From: Flavobacterium fluviatile
Lineage (GTDB): Bacteria; Bacteroidota; Bacteroidia; Flavobacteriales; Flavobacteriaceae
Length of the DNA stretch: 64,000 nt
Assembly (NCBI RefSeq): GCF_010645065.1
Contig: NZ_JAADZW010000020.1
Location: forward strand, 29,223 to 93,222
Direction: 5' to 3'
A model generated the notes under the pieces. The model was given only the letters and a program-made list of their open reading frames with translations, made no database searches and was not told the DNA's origin. Position 1 is the first letter of the stretch. The number at the start of each line of letters is the position of its first letter. Below, in pieces: positions 33,969 to 43,185 of the stretch. Made by a program: the position numbers and the translations under genes.

Positions 33969-35876
33969 ATGAAGACTCCTTGTTACTCGTTACTTCTTTT
34001 CTTATTTACTTTAATTTCTTCAGCCCAAAAAAGCACTTATCTTATCTCTTCAATTAAAGACAGTCTGAAAGAAAATGCTAATGCAGTTGTGCGTTTAGAT
34101 CAAATGGATATCATCATCGCTTCCCAAAGAAGCATGAACATCAAAACCCAGAGAGTTGTATCGGTTTTAAATGAAAAGGGGTTAAGTGATATTGATGCGT
34201 ATCAGCATTACGATAAATCCACTTCAGTAAAAAACATCGAAGCCATTGTTTATGATGCATTAGGTACCGAAATCAAAAAGATTAAGCGAAAAGATTTTAG
34301 AGACCAAAGTGCTGTAAGCGGAAGTACTCTTTTTTCAGATAATCGTGTTCTTTATTTAGATTATACACCGGTTTCGTATCCTTTTACAATTGTTTACACC
34401 AGTGAAACCGAAACCTCAAATACGGCTTTTATACCCCAATGGTACTTTTTGGGAGGATATTACGTTAGTGTTGAAAAATGTGTGTTGAATGTTACTTTTC
34501 CTGGTAACCTTGGGTTTAAAAAGAAAGAGTTTCATTTTTCAGAATTTAATATCAATAAAACGGTTGATACGGATACCAGACTAAGCTATGAGGCTGTAAA
34601 TATTTTAGCTCAGAAAGCAGAAGATCTTAGTCCGTCTTCGCGCGATCTTTATCCAAGAATAATGATGGGCCTTGAAAAATTTCATTTAGAAGGGGTAGAC
34701 GGAACAGCAACAACCTGGGAAGAATTCGGTAAATGGTATGGTGATAAAATTTTATCAGGTACAACAACATTGCCGGAAGAAACTAAAATAAAAATAAAAG
34801 CGCTTGTTGGAGATGAAAAAGATCCGGTAAAAAAAGCTAAAATTATTTACGACTACGTACAGAAAAAATCCAGATATGTAAGTATTCAGGTTGGGATTGG
34901 CGGCTGGAAACCAATGCTGGCGACTGATGTTGACCGTCTGGGATATGGCGACTGTAAAGCATTGTCCAATTATACGAAAGCACTTTTGCAGACGGTTGAT
35001 GTCCCTTCGTATAATACCATTTTATATGGCGATCGTTATAAGTCCAATATACAGTCTGATTTTGTCTCAATGCAGGGAAACCATATGATACTGGCAGTTC
35101 CAAACGGAGATAACTATACTTTTTTAGAATGTACAAGCCAGGATGATCCGTTTGGATATCAGGGGACATTTACAGATGACCGTGATGTTTTGGTAGTAAA
35201 ACCTGAAGGAGGTGTAATTGTCAGAACTAAAATATATGAAGACAAAGGAAATTCTCAAACCGATAAAGGAAGTTATAGTATTGATGAAAACGGCAATCTT
35301 TCCGGTCATATTTCAATAGCTTCTGAAGGTTCTCAGTATAGCTCAAAATCCAGAACTGAAACTTTACAGCCTACAGAAAAAGAAGCCCATTATAAAGAAT
35401 ATTGGAGTAAGATCAATAATTTGAAATTGGGCAAAGTTACATTTACTAATGATAAAGAGAATATTCGTTTTACTGAAGATGTTCAAATTACAGCGACAAA
35501 TTATGGTGTGATTTTGGCCAATAAAATGATTTTTCCGGTAGATGCTTTTAATCAAAGTAAAAGCAATATCAAGCGCATCCGAAACCGTAAAAATCCCTTT
35601 CAGATCCAACGTGGTTATTTAGATACCGATGAAATTGAAATTAACCTTCCTACAGGTTTTTCTATTGAATTTCTGCCTTCAAACTTTGAATTAAAAGGAA
35701 AATTTGGAGAATATAAGACTGAAATCATCAAAAAGGAAAATAACAAACTGACCTATAAACGCTCCATGTTTTTAAACAAAGGAAAATATTCCAGCAAAGA
35801 ATATGATGAATACCGCCTTTTTATGGAACAAATTTCAAGAAACGATAATGCGAAAATCATATTAGCAAAGAACTAA
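33969..35876 (+). CDS. DUF3857/transglutaminase-like exported protein 1
   Basis: A 635-residue exported protein with a signal peptide (MKTPCYSLLLFLFTLISSAQ). An N-terminal DUF3857 beta-rich domain (about residues 50-210) is followed by a transglutaminase-like domain with the nucleophile in GYGDCKALSNYTKALL and a His in GNHMILAV, then a C-terminal beta domain resembling DUF2569/3858 regions. The family is common in Bacteroidota and has no fixed function. Of three tandem paralogues it alone keeps the catalytic Cys and His. Confidence 0.88.
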   Translation: MKTPCYSLLLFLFTLISSAQKSTYLISSIKDSLKENANAVVRLDQMDIIIASQRSMNIKTQRVVSVLNEKGLSDIDAYQHYDKSTSVKNIEAIVYDALGTEIKKIKRKDFRDQSAVSGSTLFSDNRVLYLDYTPVSYPFTIVYTSETETSNTAFIPQWYFLGGYYVSVEKCVLNVTFPGNLGFKKKEFHFSEFNINKTVDTDTRLSYEAVNILAQKAEDLSPSSRDLYPRIMMGLEKFHLEGVDGTATTWEEFGKWYGDKILSGTTTLPEETKIKIKALVGDEKDPVKKAKIIYDYVQKKSRYVSIQVGIGGWKPMLATDVDRLGYGDCKALSNYTKALLQTVDVPSYNTILYGDRYKSNIQSDFVSMQGNHMILAVPNGDNYTFLECTSQDDPFGYQGTFTDDRDVLVVKPEGGVIVRTKIYEDKGNSQTDKGSYSIDENGNLSGHISIASEGSQYSSKSRTETLQPTEKEAHYKEYWSKINNLKLGKVTFTNDKENIRFTEDVQITATNYGVILANKMIFPVDAFNQSKSNIKRIRNRKNPFQIQRGYLDTDEIEINLPTGFSIEFLPSNFELKGKFGEYKTEIIKKENNKLTYKRSMFLNKGKYSSKEYDEYRLFMEQISRNDNAKIILAKN

Positions 35877-35907
35877 CCAAAACCAAATCAAACCAAAATC
35901 AAACCAA

Positions 35908-37929
35908 ATGAAATTTATTAAATTTTACATTCTTCTATTTCTATTCTTTATTTTTTTCAAAACAACTGCTCAGGATTTTAGATTAGGAAAAGTATCTGTT
36001 GCAGAATTAGAGCAAAAGATACATCCAAAAGATTCTTCTGCGGCAGCAACAATATTATATAAAAAAGGCTCAGCCAGAATTGAATATGATACTAACGACG
36101 GATTTATTTTAGTAACAAAGGTAGATACCCGCATTAAAATTTATAAAAAGGAAGGATACAATTGGGCGAACCAGGGAGTAGTATATTATATTGGGAGTAA
36201 CGATTCAAGGGAAAAAGTTGACTTTTCAGATGTGAATACTTATAATTTGGTAAATGGAAAAGTTGAAAAAACAAAGCTTAAAAGTGATGGAATTTTCACT
36301 GAAGAAGTAAACAAATACAGAGCAAGAAAGAAAATTACAATGCCTAATGTAAAAGAAGGTTCTGTTTTAGAATTTAGTTATACAATTAGAACAGGAAACA
36401 TTGGAATGATGAGAGAATGGGCTTTTCAAACCAATATTCCGGTAAACTATTCTGAGTTTGTAACCTACATACCGGAATATTATGTTTTTAATGTCAGACA
36501 AAAAGGATATGTTTTTCCTAAAGTAACGGTTGAAAAACAACCAAAATCAATAACTTTCACAAACAAGGAAAGATCTGGTGGCGGATGGTCTAATACGCAA
36601 ACAACTTTTTCTACAAGCAAAGTTGATTATACTGAAACACAGACTACTTATGTTGCTCAGGATTTACCAGCCATGAAAGAAGAATCTTTTGTGAATAATA
36701 TAGATAATTATACCTCGAGTTTAGAACAGGAGCTCTCAATGGTAAAGTTTCCAAACAGTCCAATGAAAATGCTGTCTACAGACTGGAATTCTGTTGCAAA
36801 GACAATTTATGAATACGATGATTTTGGTCCTGAATTAAATAAAACCGGATATTTTGAAGATGATTTGAAAACATTGCTGACAGGAATTACAAGTCCTGAG
36901 GAGAAAATACTGATTATTCTGAATCACGTTAAATCAAATGTAAAATGGAATAAATATTACAGTTACTGGTGTGATAAAGGCGTTCGTAAGGCATATCAGG
37001 AAAAGTCAGGTAATGTAGCCGAAATAAATTTAATGCTGACAGCCATGCTGCGTTATGCAGGCCTAACTGCAAATCCTGTTTTGGTAAGTACGCGGGATAA
37101 CGGAATTTCATTATTTCCTAACAGAACAGCCTATAATTATGTAATAGCAGCGGTTGAAACAGATACAGGTAATATTTTGCTGGATGCAACCGACAAATTC
37201 TCCTTACCAAACGTTTTGCCTATGAGAGCTTTAAACTGGAAAGGTAGGCTGATTAGAAAAGATGGTACTTCGGATGAAGTAGAATTAATGCCTAAAAAGC
37301 CATCGGGGGATATTGTTTTTATGAGCTATAATGTTGATGCAGATGGTAAAATTACAGGAAAAGCCAAAAGACAGTGTTCAGACTATAATGCGATGATTTT
37401 CAGGGAAAAGATAAGTGGTCAAAAAGAAGAATCCTATCTTGAAAAATTAGAAAACGATAATAAAAAAATAGAAATAAGTGAATATAGCAGGACAAATGAA
37501 AAAGAACTGCTTTTGCCGCTTTCAGAAACTTATTCTTTTACCGGTTCAAATTTATGTGAAAGAATAGGTGATAAAATTTATGTATCTCCAATGCTGTTTT
37601 TTACCAATGAAAAAAATCCTTTTAATCAGGAAACAAGGGAGTATCCGGTTGATTTTGGTTTTCCATTTTTAGACAAATACAATATAACAGTTAAAATTCC
37701 GGATGGATTTGTCGTTGAATCATTGCCTGTTCCTGCGGCCATGAACATGCAGGATAATTTAGGTGCTTTTAAATTTAATATTGCGGCTAATGAAAATACA
37801 CTTCAAATGGTTATTTCACACCAAATTAATGAAGCAATTGTATCAACACAGCAATACGAAATGCTTAAAGAATATTATAAAGCAATGATTGCGAAAGAAA
37901 GCGAGAAAATTGTTTTAAAGAGAATTTAA
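35908..37929 (+). CDS. DUF3857/pseudo-transglutaminase exported protein 2
   Basis: A 673-residue exported protein (signal MKFIKFYILLFLFFIFFKTTAQ) with the same DUF3857 and transglutaminase-like layout. At the site of the nucleophile it has SGNVAEINLMLTAML (Val in place of Cys) and at the His site YNYVIAAV (Tyr in place of His), so classical transglutaminase activity is unlikely. The start of the mature protein (DFRLGKVSVAELEQKIHPKD) is closely repeated in the next gene. Its stop overlaps the next ATG by one base. Confidence 0.87.
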   Translation: MKFIKFYILLFLFFIFFKTTAQDFRLGKVSVAELEQKIHPKDSSAAATILYKKGSARIEYDTNDGFILVTKVDTRIKIYKKEGYNWANQGVVYYIGSNDSREKVDFSDVNTYNLVNGKVEKTKLKSDGIFTEEVNKYRARKKITMPNVKEGSVLEFSYTIRTGNIGMMREWAFQTNIPVNYSEFVTYIPEYYVFNVRQKGYVFPKVTVEKQPKSITFTNKERSGGGWSNTQTTFSTSKVDYTETQTTYVAQDLPAMKEESFVNNIDNYTSSLEQELSMVKFPNSPMKMLSTDWNSVAKTIYEYDDFGPELNKTGYFEDDLKTLLTGITSPEEKILIILNHVKSNVKWNKYYSYWCDKGVRKAYQEKSGNVAEINLMLTAMLRYAGLTANPVLVSTRDNGISLFPNRTAYNYVIAAVETDTGNILLDATDKFSLPNVLPMRALNWKGRLIRKDGTSDEVELMPKKPSGDIVFMSYNVDADGKITGKAKRQCSDYNAMIFREKISGQKEESYLEKLENDNKKIEISEYSRTNEKELLLPLSETYSFTGSNLCERIGDKIYVSPMLFFTNEKNPFNQETREYPVDFGFPFLDKYNITVKIPDGFVVESLPVPAAMNMQDNLGAFKFNIAANENTLQMVISHQINEAIVSTQQYEMLKEYYKAMIAKESEKIVLKRI

Positions 37930-39902
37930 TGATGACATTTCGAACTATAATCATAGCCATATTATTGATTTGTAATTTTATTAATGTCCAAGCCCAAAAT
38001 TATGAGCTGGGAAAAGTTACAATTGCCGAGTTAGAGCAAAAAGTCCATCCAAAAGACACTTCAGCTGTAGCTGCAATTTTATTTAAAAGGGGAAAGACTT
38101 TTTTTACTTATACAGGCGGAAGAGGTTTTACGGCTAATAATGTATATGAATTCAGAATCAAAATTTACAGGACAGAAGGTTTAAGCTGGGCAAATCAAAA
38201 AGTTTCCTATTATGTGGGGTATGAAAATCTGGGTGATGATAGTGTTAAATTTTCAAATGCCGTAACGTATAATCTTGAGAACGGCGCAATTGTAAAGACA
38301 AAATTAGAGAGTGAAGGCCACTTTAAAAATAAAATAAATAAATACTGGAATCAAGAGACCATAACGCTGCCTAACGTAAAAGCAGGCTCTGTTATAGAAT
38401 TCAAATATATCCTGAGGTCAGAAAATATTGTCAGGCTTCCTGATTTTGATTTTCAATATGATATTCCGGTTAATTTTTTTGAATACAAAACCGAAATCCC
38501 GGAATTTTTTCTTTACAAAACATTGCTAATTGGAACTACAAAAATTCAAACTAATGCTGAAGTTGTTGGAAGCACACAAGTTTATGCGAGCGGTTATAAA
38601 CAAATTAATAGTCTTTATACGTTTAAGGATATTCCGGCACTCACAAATGAAAAATTTGTTGACAATATAGAAAACTACAGAGGTTCAATACAAAATGAAT
38701 TAGAGAGAAAAAGATTTCCTGATATGCCGGTTGTAGATTATACAAACACATGGGAAGGGGTTGCAACTACAATCTATAAAAATAAAGACTTTGGAGAGGA
38801 GCTTAAATTAAAAGATTATTTTTTAAATGATCTAAAAGGATTATTGCAAAATGTAGATTCTCATGAAGAACGTCTAAATGTAATTTTTAAGTTTGTACAG
38901 AATAAAATGAACTGGAACAAAGAAAAAGGCTATTATGTAGACAAAGGGGTTAAAAAAGCATACGAAGCCAAAACCGGAAATGTTGCTGAAATAAATTTTA
39001 TTCTGATTGCAATGCTCAAAAGTGCCGGTATTAATGCAGATCCGGTTTTAGTTAGTACACTTGAAAATGGTATTCCGGTTTTTCCAAACCGAACTGTTTT
39101 TAATTATGTCATTGCACAGGCTGAAATTGGCGGAAAGAAAATTTTACTGGATGCGACAAATAAGTTTACAGCGCCTAATATATTGCCGTTAAATCTTTTA
39201 AACTGGAAAGGAAGACTTATCAAAGAAGATGGTTCTTCAGAAGAAGTCGAAATGATTACTTCAGTACCTTCCAAAGACAATTATAATGTAACCGCAGCTA
39301 TAAATCCTGTTTTAGGAAAAATTGAGGGGCAGTTGAGGATAAAAAGATCTGATTATTCAGCTTTCAATTTTAGAGAAATAAATTCAGGTAAAAGTGAAGA
39401 TTCTTACCTTGAAAAATTAGAAAATGATTTAAATAAAAGCGAAATCACAGATTACACAATTGAAAACAAAAAAGAGGATTTATCGAAACCTGTTGTTGAA
39501 AACTTTAGCTTTACATTAAACAGCCCGTATGATATTATTAATGGTAAAATATTTCTAAAACCATTACTTTTCTTTACAGACACTAAGAACCCATTTGTAC
39601 AGGAGATAAGGCAAGCATCTATTTATTTTGGCTACCCACACCAGTATGTCTATAACTTTTCTTTTGAAGTGCCTGAAGGTTATGCTGTGGAATCTCTGCC
39701 TAAGCCTAAGAGAATTTCACTTGAAAATAAAGAAGCCTCTTTCTTGATTAATACAGTTTCTGATGAAAATAAAATCATGGTTCAGGTTATAAAAGAAATA
39801 AACAAACCTATTTTTGCAGCAGAAGATTATGATATGCTGAAAGAGTTTTTTCAGAAAATAATCGTCAGTCAAAATGAGAAAATTGTCCTTAAAAAAGTAT
39901 AA
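37929..39902 (+). CDS. DUF3857/pseudo-transglutaminase exported protein 3
   Basis: A 657-residue exported protein (signal ending NVQAQ) and the closest relative of the preceding gene: NYELGKVTIAELEQKVHPKD at the mature start, TGNVAEINFILIAMLK at the nucleophile site (Val) and FNYVIAQAE at the His site (Tyr). A tandem duplication is therefore evident. Two ATG codons lie in a row at 37929 and 37932; either can be the start, and both overlap or abut the previous stop. Its own stop overlaps the start of the MazG-like gene. Confidence 0.87.
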   Translation: MMTFRTIIIAILLICNFINVQAQNYELGKVTIAELEQKVHPKDTSAVAAILFKRGKTFFTYTGGRGFTANNVYEFRIKIYRTEGLSWANQKVSYYVGYENLGDDSVKFSNAVTYNLENGAIVKTKLESEGHFKNKINKYWNQETITLPNVKAGSVIEFKYILRSENIVRLPDFDFQYDIPVNFFEYKTEIPEFFLYKTLLIGTTKIQTNAEVVGSTQVYASGYKQINSLYTFKDIPALTNEKFVDNIENYRGSIQNELERKRFPDMPVVDYTNTWEGVATTIYKNKDFGEELKLKDYFLNDLKGLLQNVDSHEERLNVIFKFVQNKMNWNKEKGYYVDKGVKKAYEAKTGNVAEINFILIAMLKSAGINADPVLVSTLENGIPVFPNRTVFNYVIAQAEIGGKKILLDATNKFTAPNILPLNLLNWKGRLIKEDGSSEEVEMITSVPSKDNYNVTAAINPVLGKIEGQLRIKRSDYSAFNFREINSGKSEDSYLEKLENDLNKSEITDYTIENKKEDLSKPVVENFSFTLNSPYDIINGKIFLKPLLFFTDTKNPFVQEIRQASIYFGYPHQYVYNFSFEVPEGYAVESLPKPKRISLENKEASFLINTVSDENKIMVQVIKEINKPIFAAEDYDMLKEFFQKIIVSQNEKIVLKKV

Positions 39903-40231
39903 TGATGGATTTGAAAAATGCACAATTAGACGTTGACACCTGGATAAAAGAGCACGGTGTCCGATATTTTAATGAGTTAACCAATATGGCACAGCTTACA
40001 GAAGAAGTAGGTGAAGTGGCCCGGATTATTGCCCGCAGATATGGGGAACAATCCGAAAAAGAAAGTGATAAAAACAAAGACTTAGGCGAAGAACTGGCCG
40101 ATGTAGTTTTCGTAGTTTTATGTCTGGCCAATCAAACAGGTATCGATTTGCAGGCGGCTTTTGATAAAAAAATGGATTTAAAATCGGTTCGGGATAAAGA
40201 TCGTCACAAAAACAACGATAAACTGAAATAA
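39902..40231 (+). CDS. MazG-like nucleotide pyrophosphohydrolase
   Basis: A 109-residue all-helical protein of the MazG/iMazG superfamily. Metal-binding acidic residues are seen as LTEEVGEVARIIAR and LGEELADVVFVVLCLANQTGID (EExxE and ExxD). Likely hydrolyses a (d)NTP to the monophosphate. Its ATG overlaps the stop of the third DUF3857 gene, a surprising partner. The ATG at 39905 would be an equal start. Confidence 0.9.
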   Translation: MMDLKNAQLDVDTWIKEHGVRYFNELTNMAQLTEEVGEVARIIARRYGEQSEKESDKNKDLGEELADVVFVVLCLANQTGIDLQAAFDKKMDLKSVRDKDRHKNNDKLK

Positions 40232-40242
40232 TTGTGAAATAT

Positions 40243-40353
40243 CACTCCTAAGTTTTGAATTATGAGTTTTGAATTTTGAATTATGAATGGGGAGTGGTAA
40301 ATTGCGCGTCTGAATTACGTTTCTGATCATTCATAATTCATAATTTACAACTT
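40243..40353. repeat. Inverted and tandem GAATTATGA repeats before aroA
   Basis: GAATTATGA appears at 40257 and 40278 in one direction and twice in the complement at 40329-40345. The element also pairs CACTCC (40243) with GGAGTG (40290). An A/T-rich noncoding repeat. Confidence 0.55.
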
Positions 40354-40365
40354 ATAATTATAAAA

Positions 40366-41589
40366 ATGAATTTATTACTTCAAACCAATCATAAAAATTT
40401 ACAAGGCCAGATTGCGGTTACAGGATCAAAAAGCGAAACCAATCGGTTATTACTTTTAAAAGCTTTGTTTCCAAATATTACACTTGCCAATACTTCCAAC
40501 TCTGATGACAGCGAGGTAATGCAGAAAGCCTTAGTCGGGAATGACGAGATTGTAGATATTCATCATGCCGGTACAGCGATGCGTTTTCTAACGGCTTATT
40601 TTGCAGTAAATGAAGGGCGTGAAGTTGTAATGACAGGTTCAGGCAGAATGCAGGAACGTCCGATAAAAATTTTAGTTGAAGCTTTGGCGCAGTTAGGCGT
40701 GGAAATTTCATATGAAAAAGAAGAAGGATATCCGCCAATCAGGATCAAAGGAAAAAAAGTTACAGCTTCAAAAGTAAGCCTGGCTGCAAATGTCAGCAGT
40801 CAGTATATTTCGGCTCTTTTGTTAGTGGCTTCAAAATTAGAAAACGGCTTAGAACTTACATTAGAAGGCGAAATTACTTCGATTCCTTATATCAAAATGA
40901 CTTTGGCTTTGCTGGCTGATTTAGATATCAAAACAAGTTTTGAAGGAAACGTAATAAAAGTATTCCCTAAAGAAGCAGTTGAATCTAAAGAAATGGTTGT
41001 TGAATCAGACTGGAGTTCGGCTTCTTATTTTTTCAGTCTTGTAGCTTTGGCCGATGCTGCAAAAATAACTTTGAGCAGTTACAAAGCAAACAGCCTTCAG
41101 GGAGACTCCGAGTTGGTTTCTCTTTATGAAAAAATGGGTGTGAAAACGACTTTTCAAAACAATAAAATGACTTTGGAAAAAGTGGTTGGATTCAATTACG
41201 AAGATGTGAATTTCGATTTGAACAATACACCAGACATTGCTCAGACCATTGTTGTCACCTGTTTAGGTTTAGGAATCGGCTGCCATTTAACTGGTCTGCA
41301 TACTTTAAAGATTAAAGAAACAGACCGACTGGAAGCTTTAAAAACTGAGCTTACAAAATTAGGTGCCAATATTTCGGTAACGAATGACAGTCTGACTTTA
41401 GGACTTTCGGATACGATTAATCACAATGTGAAAATTGCGACTTATAACGATCACCGTATGGCAATGGCATTTGCCCCTTTAGCACTAAAAGTGCCAATTA
41501 TTATCGAAAATGCCGAAGTAGTTTCAAAATCATATCCGGATTTCTGGAATGATTTAAAAGCATTAAATTTCGAAATTTCAGAACTTTAG
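40366..41589 (+). CDS. aroA: 3-phosphoshikimate 1-carboxyvinyltransferase (EPSP synthase)
   Basis: Condenses shikimate 3-phosphate with PEP in the shikimate pathway. The 407-residue protein shows the family sequence GSKSETNRLLLLKALFP, the signature GTAMRFLTAYFA (about residues 66-77), GSGRMQERPI, SSQYISALLL, and KETDRLEALKTEL. The N-terminal sequence lacks the classical LPGSKS exactly but keeps TGSKSE. It is separated from the Phe/Tyr operon and alone with its own terminator. Confidence 0.95.
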   Translation: MNLLLQTNHKNLQGQIAVTGSKSETNRLLLLKALFPNITLANTSNSDDSEVMQKALVGNDEIVDIHHAGTAMRFLTAYFAVNEGREVVMTGSGRMQERPIKILVEALAQLGVEISYEKEEGYPPIRIKGKKVTASKVSLAANVSSQYISALLLVASKLENGLELTLEGEITSIPYIKMTLALLADLDIKTSFEGNVIKVFPKEAVESKEMVVESDWSSASYFFSLVALADAAKITLSSYKANSLQGDSELVSLYEKMGVKTTFQNNKMTLEKVVGFNYEDVNFDLNNTPDIAQTIVVTCLGLGIGCHLTGLHTLKIKETDRLEALKTELTKLGANISVTNDSLTLGLSDTINHNVKIATYNDHRMAMAFAPLALKVPIIIENAEVVSKSYPDFWNDLKALNFEISEL

Positions 41590-41596
41590 TTTTTAA

Positions 41597-41764
41597 ACCA
41601 TTTAAGTGATATAAGTTCATTTAAATAAAAATGAGCATAATTTGAATAGCCTCCGGTTTTTAACTGGAGGTTTTTTTATGATTAGTTTTAGGCTTTAGCC
41701 AAATAAAAAATACTCGCTAATTTTCAGGAATTCAAATTAAATGGACTTATATCACTTATATGGT
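41597..41764. repeat. Terminator-bracketing inverted repeat, copy 4
   Basis: Arms 41597-41623 and 41738-41764 (27 bp, 25 matches), enclosing a terminator at 41650-41677. Best preserved of the four copies. Confidence 0.88.
41650..41677 (+). terminator. Terminator of aroA
   Basis: CCTCCGGTT (41650-41658) pairs with AACTGGAGG (41662-41670), 3-nt loop, T7 tail. Confidence 0.85.
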
Positions 41765-41837
41765 GAAAAAAAACGTTTCCAATGCTGCTGTAAACCCTCA
41801 GTAAATCAACGGCTTTTGAAAATAAACAGCAAAATAC

Positions 41838-41869
41838 TTGACAACGCCTGTCTCACAATCGTATATTTG
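41838..41869 (+). promoter_or_regulatory. Promoter of queA
   Basis: TTG at 41838-41840, 21-bp spacer and a perfect TATATTTG at 41862-41869, followed by a 63-nt leader. Confidence 0.75.
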
Positions 41870-41932
41870 CATCCGATTTACAATTTTAGATACAAAATCT
41901 AAAATCTACACTCTAAAATCAATAATTCAAAT

Positions 41933-42982
41933 ATGAAATTATCACACTTCAATTTCAATTTACCGAAAGAACTTTTGGCTGAATTCCCGGCAGAAAACAG
42001 AGATGAATCTCGTTTAATGGTAATTGACCGTAAAAAAAATACAATTGAACATAAAATGTTTAAAGACGTAATCAACTATTTTGATGACGGAGACGTTTTA
42101 ATTCTAAATAATACAAAAGTTTTCCCTGCACGTTTGTACGGAAACAAAGAAAAAACCGGAGCAAGAATTGAAGTTTTCTTATTGAGAGAACTAAACTCAG
42201 AACAGCGTCTTTGGGATGTTTTGGTTGATCCGGCACGTAAAATCAGAATTGGTAATAAACTATATTTTGGTGACGACGATTCATTAGTTGCTGAGGTAAT
42301 TGATAACACGACTTCCCGTGGTAGAACATTACGTTTTTTATATGACGGTTCTTATGAAGAATTCAGAAATAAACTGACAGAACTTGGAGAAACTCCAATT
42401 CCTAAATATATCAACCGCGAGGTAACTCCGGAAGATGCAGACAGATACCAGACTATTTATGCAAAAGAAGAAGGAGCTGTAGCAGCACCAACTGCTGGAT
42501 TACACTTCTCTAAACACCTTTTGAAAAAGCTGGAAATCAAAGGAGTGAACTTTGCTGAAGTAACTTTACACGTTGGTTTAGGAACTTTCAACCCGGTTGA
42601 GGTGGAGGATTTGTCTAAGCACAAAATGGATTCTGAGGAATTAATCATAACTCAGGAAGCTTGTGATATCGTAAACGAAGGAAAAGCAAAGAAAAAACGT
42701 ATTTGTGCAGTAGGAACAACTTCTATGCGTGCCATTGAAAGTTCTGTTTCTTCTGCAAATACTTTGAATCCTTACGAAGGCTGGACAAATAAATTTATTT
42801 TCCCTCCTCACGATTTCAGTATTGCAAACTGTATGATTACAAATTTCCACACTCCAAAATCAACATTATTGATGATGATTTCTGCTTTTTGTGGACATGA
42901 TTTAATGAAAAAAGCTTACGATGAAGCAATCAAAGAGGGATACAAGTTCTATTCTTACGGAGATGCGATGTTAATTCTTTAA
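41933..42982 (+). CDS. queA: S-adenosylmethionine:tRNA ribosyltransferase-isomerase
   Basis: Makes epoxyqueuosine in tRNA from preQ1-tRNA and SAM. The 349-residue protein has the family pattern: FNLPKELLAEFPAENRDESRLMV, LNNTKVFPARL, TPIPKYINR, YQTIYAKEEGAVAAPTAGLHF, VTLHVGLGTFNPVEVEDL and FHTPKSTLLMMISAFCG. Complete at both ends. QueE, an earlier enzyme of the same pathway, is at 59703. Confidence 0.96.
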   Translation: MKLSHFNFNLPKELLAEFPAENRDESRLMVIDRKKNTIEHKMFKDVINYFDDGDVLILNNTKVFPARLYGNKEKTGARIEVFLLRELNSEQRLWDVLVDPARKIRIGNKLYFGDDDSLVAEVIDNTTSRGRTLRFLYDGSYEEFRNKLTELGETPIPKYINREVTPEDADRYQTIYAKEEGAVAAPTAGLHFSKHLLKKLEIKGVNFAEVTLHVGLGTFNPVEVEDLSKHKMDSEELIITQEACDIVNEGKAKKKRICAVGTTSMRAIESSVSSANTLNPYEGWTNKFIFPPHDFSIANCMITNFHTPKSTLLMMISAFCGHDLMKKAYDEAIKEGYKFYSYGDAMLIL

Positions 42983-43004
42983 TTAGAATTTATCTTATAA
43001 AAAA

Positions 43005-43038
43005 GACCCGACGAGTTTCTGAGACTTGTCGGGTTTTT
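43005..43038 (+). terminator. Terminator of queA
   Basis: GACCCGACGAGT (43005-43016) pairs with ACTTGTCGGGTT (43024-43035), one G-U, 7-nt loop, T6 tail. Confidence 0.85.
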
Positions 43039-43049
43039 TGGTTTTAATA

Positions 43050-43140
43050 GTTTTGTTTCAGGTTTCAGGTTCCCAACTAAAGGTGAAACTTAAAACCTGA
43101 AACTTGAAACCTGAAACCTGAAACTTGACTGAAACAAAAC
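43050..43140. repeat. Repeated CTGAAAC motif with inverted arms
   Basis: Five or so CTGAAAC/TTGAAAC units, mainly 43095-43133, with inverted counterparts (GTTTCAGGTTTCAGG) at 43055-43070; outer ends GTTTTGTTTCA and TGAAACAAAAC are complementary. The kynureninase promoter must lie just after. Confidence 0.7.
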
Positions 43141-43185
43141 AAAACAAACAATTTTTGTTATTTTAGCAATCAAAACAATAAAACA

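Noticed and set aside
43050..43140. CRISPR array
   Set aside because: The repeated CTGAAAC units are 8-10 bp apart without unique spacers of uniform length.
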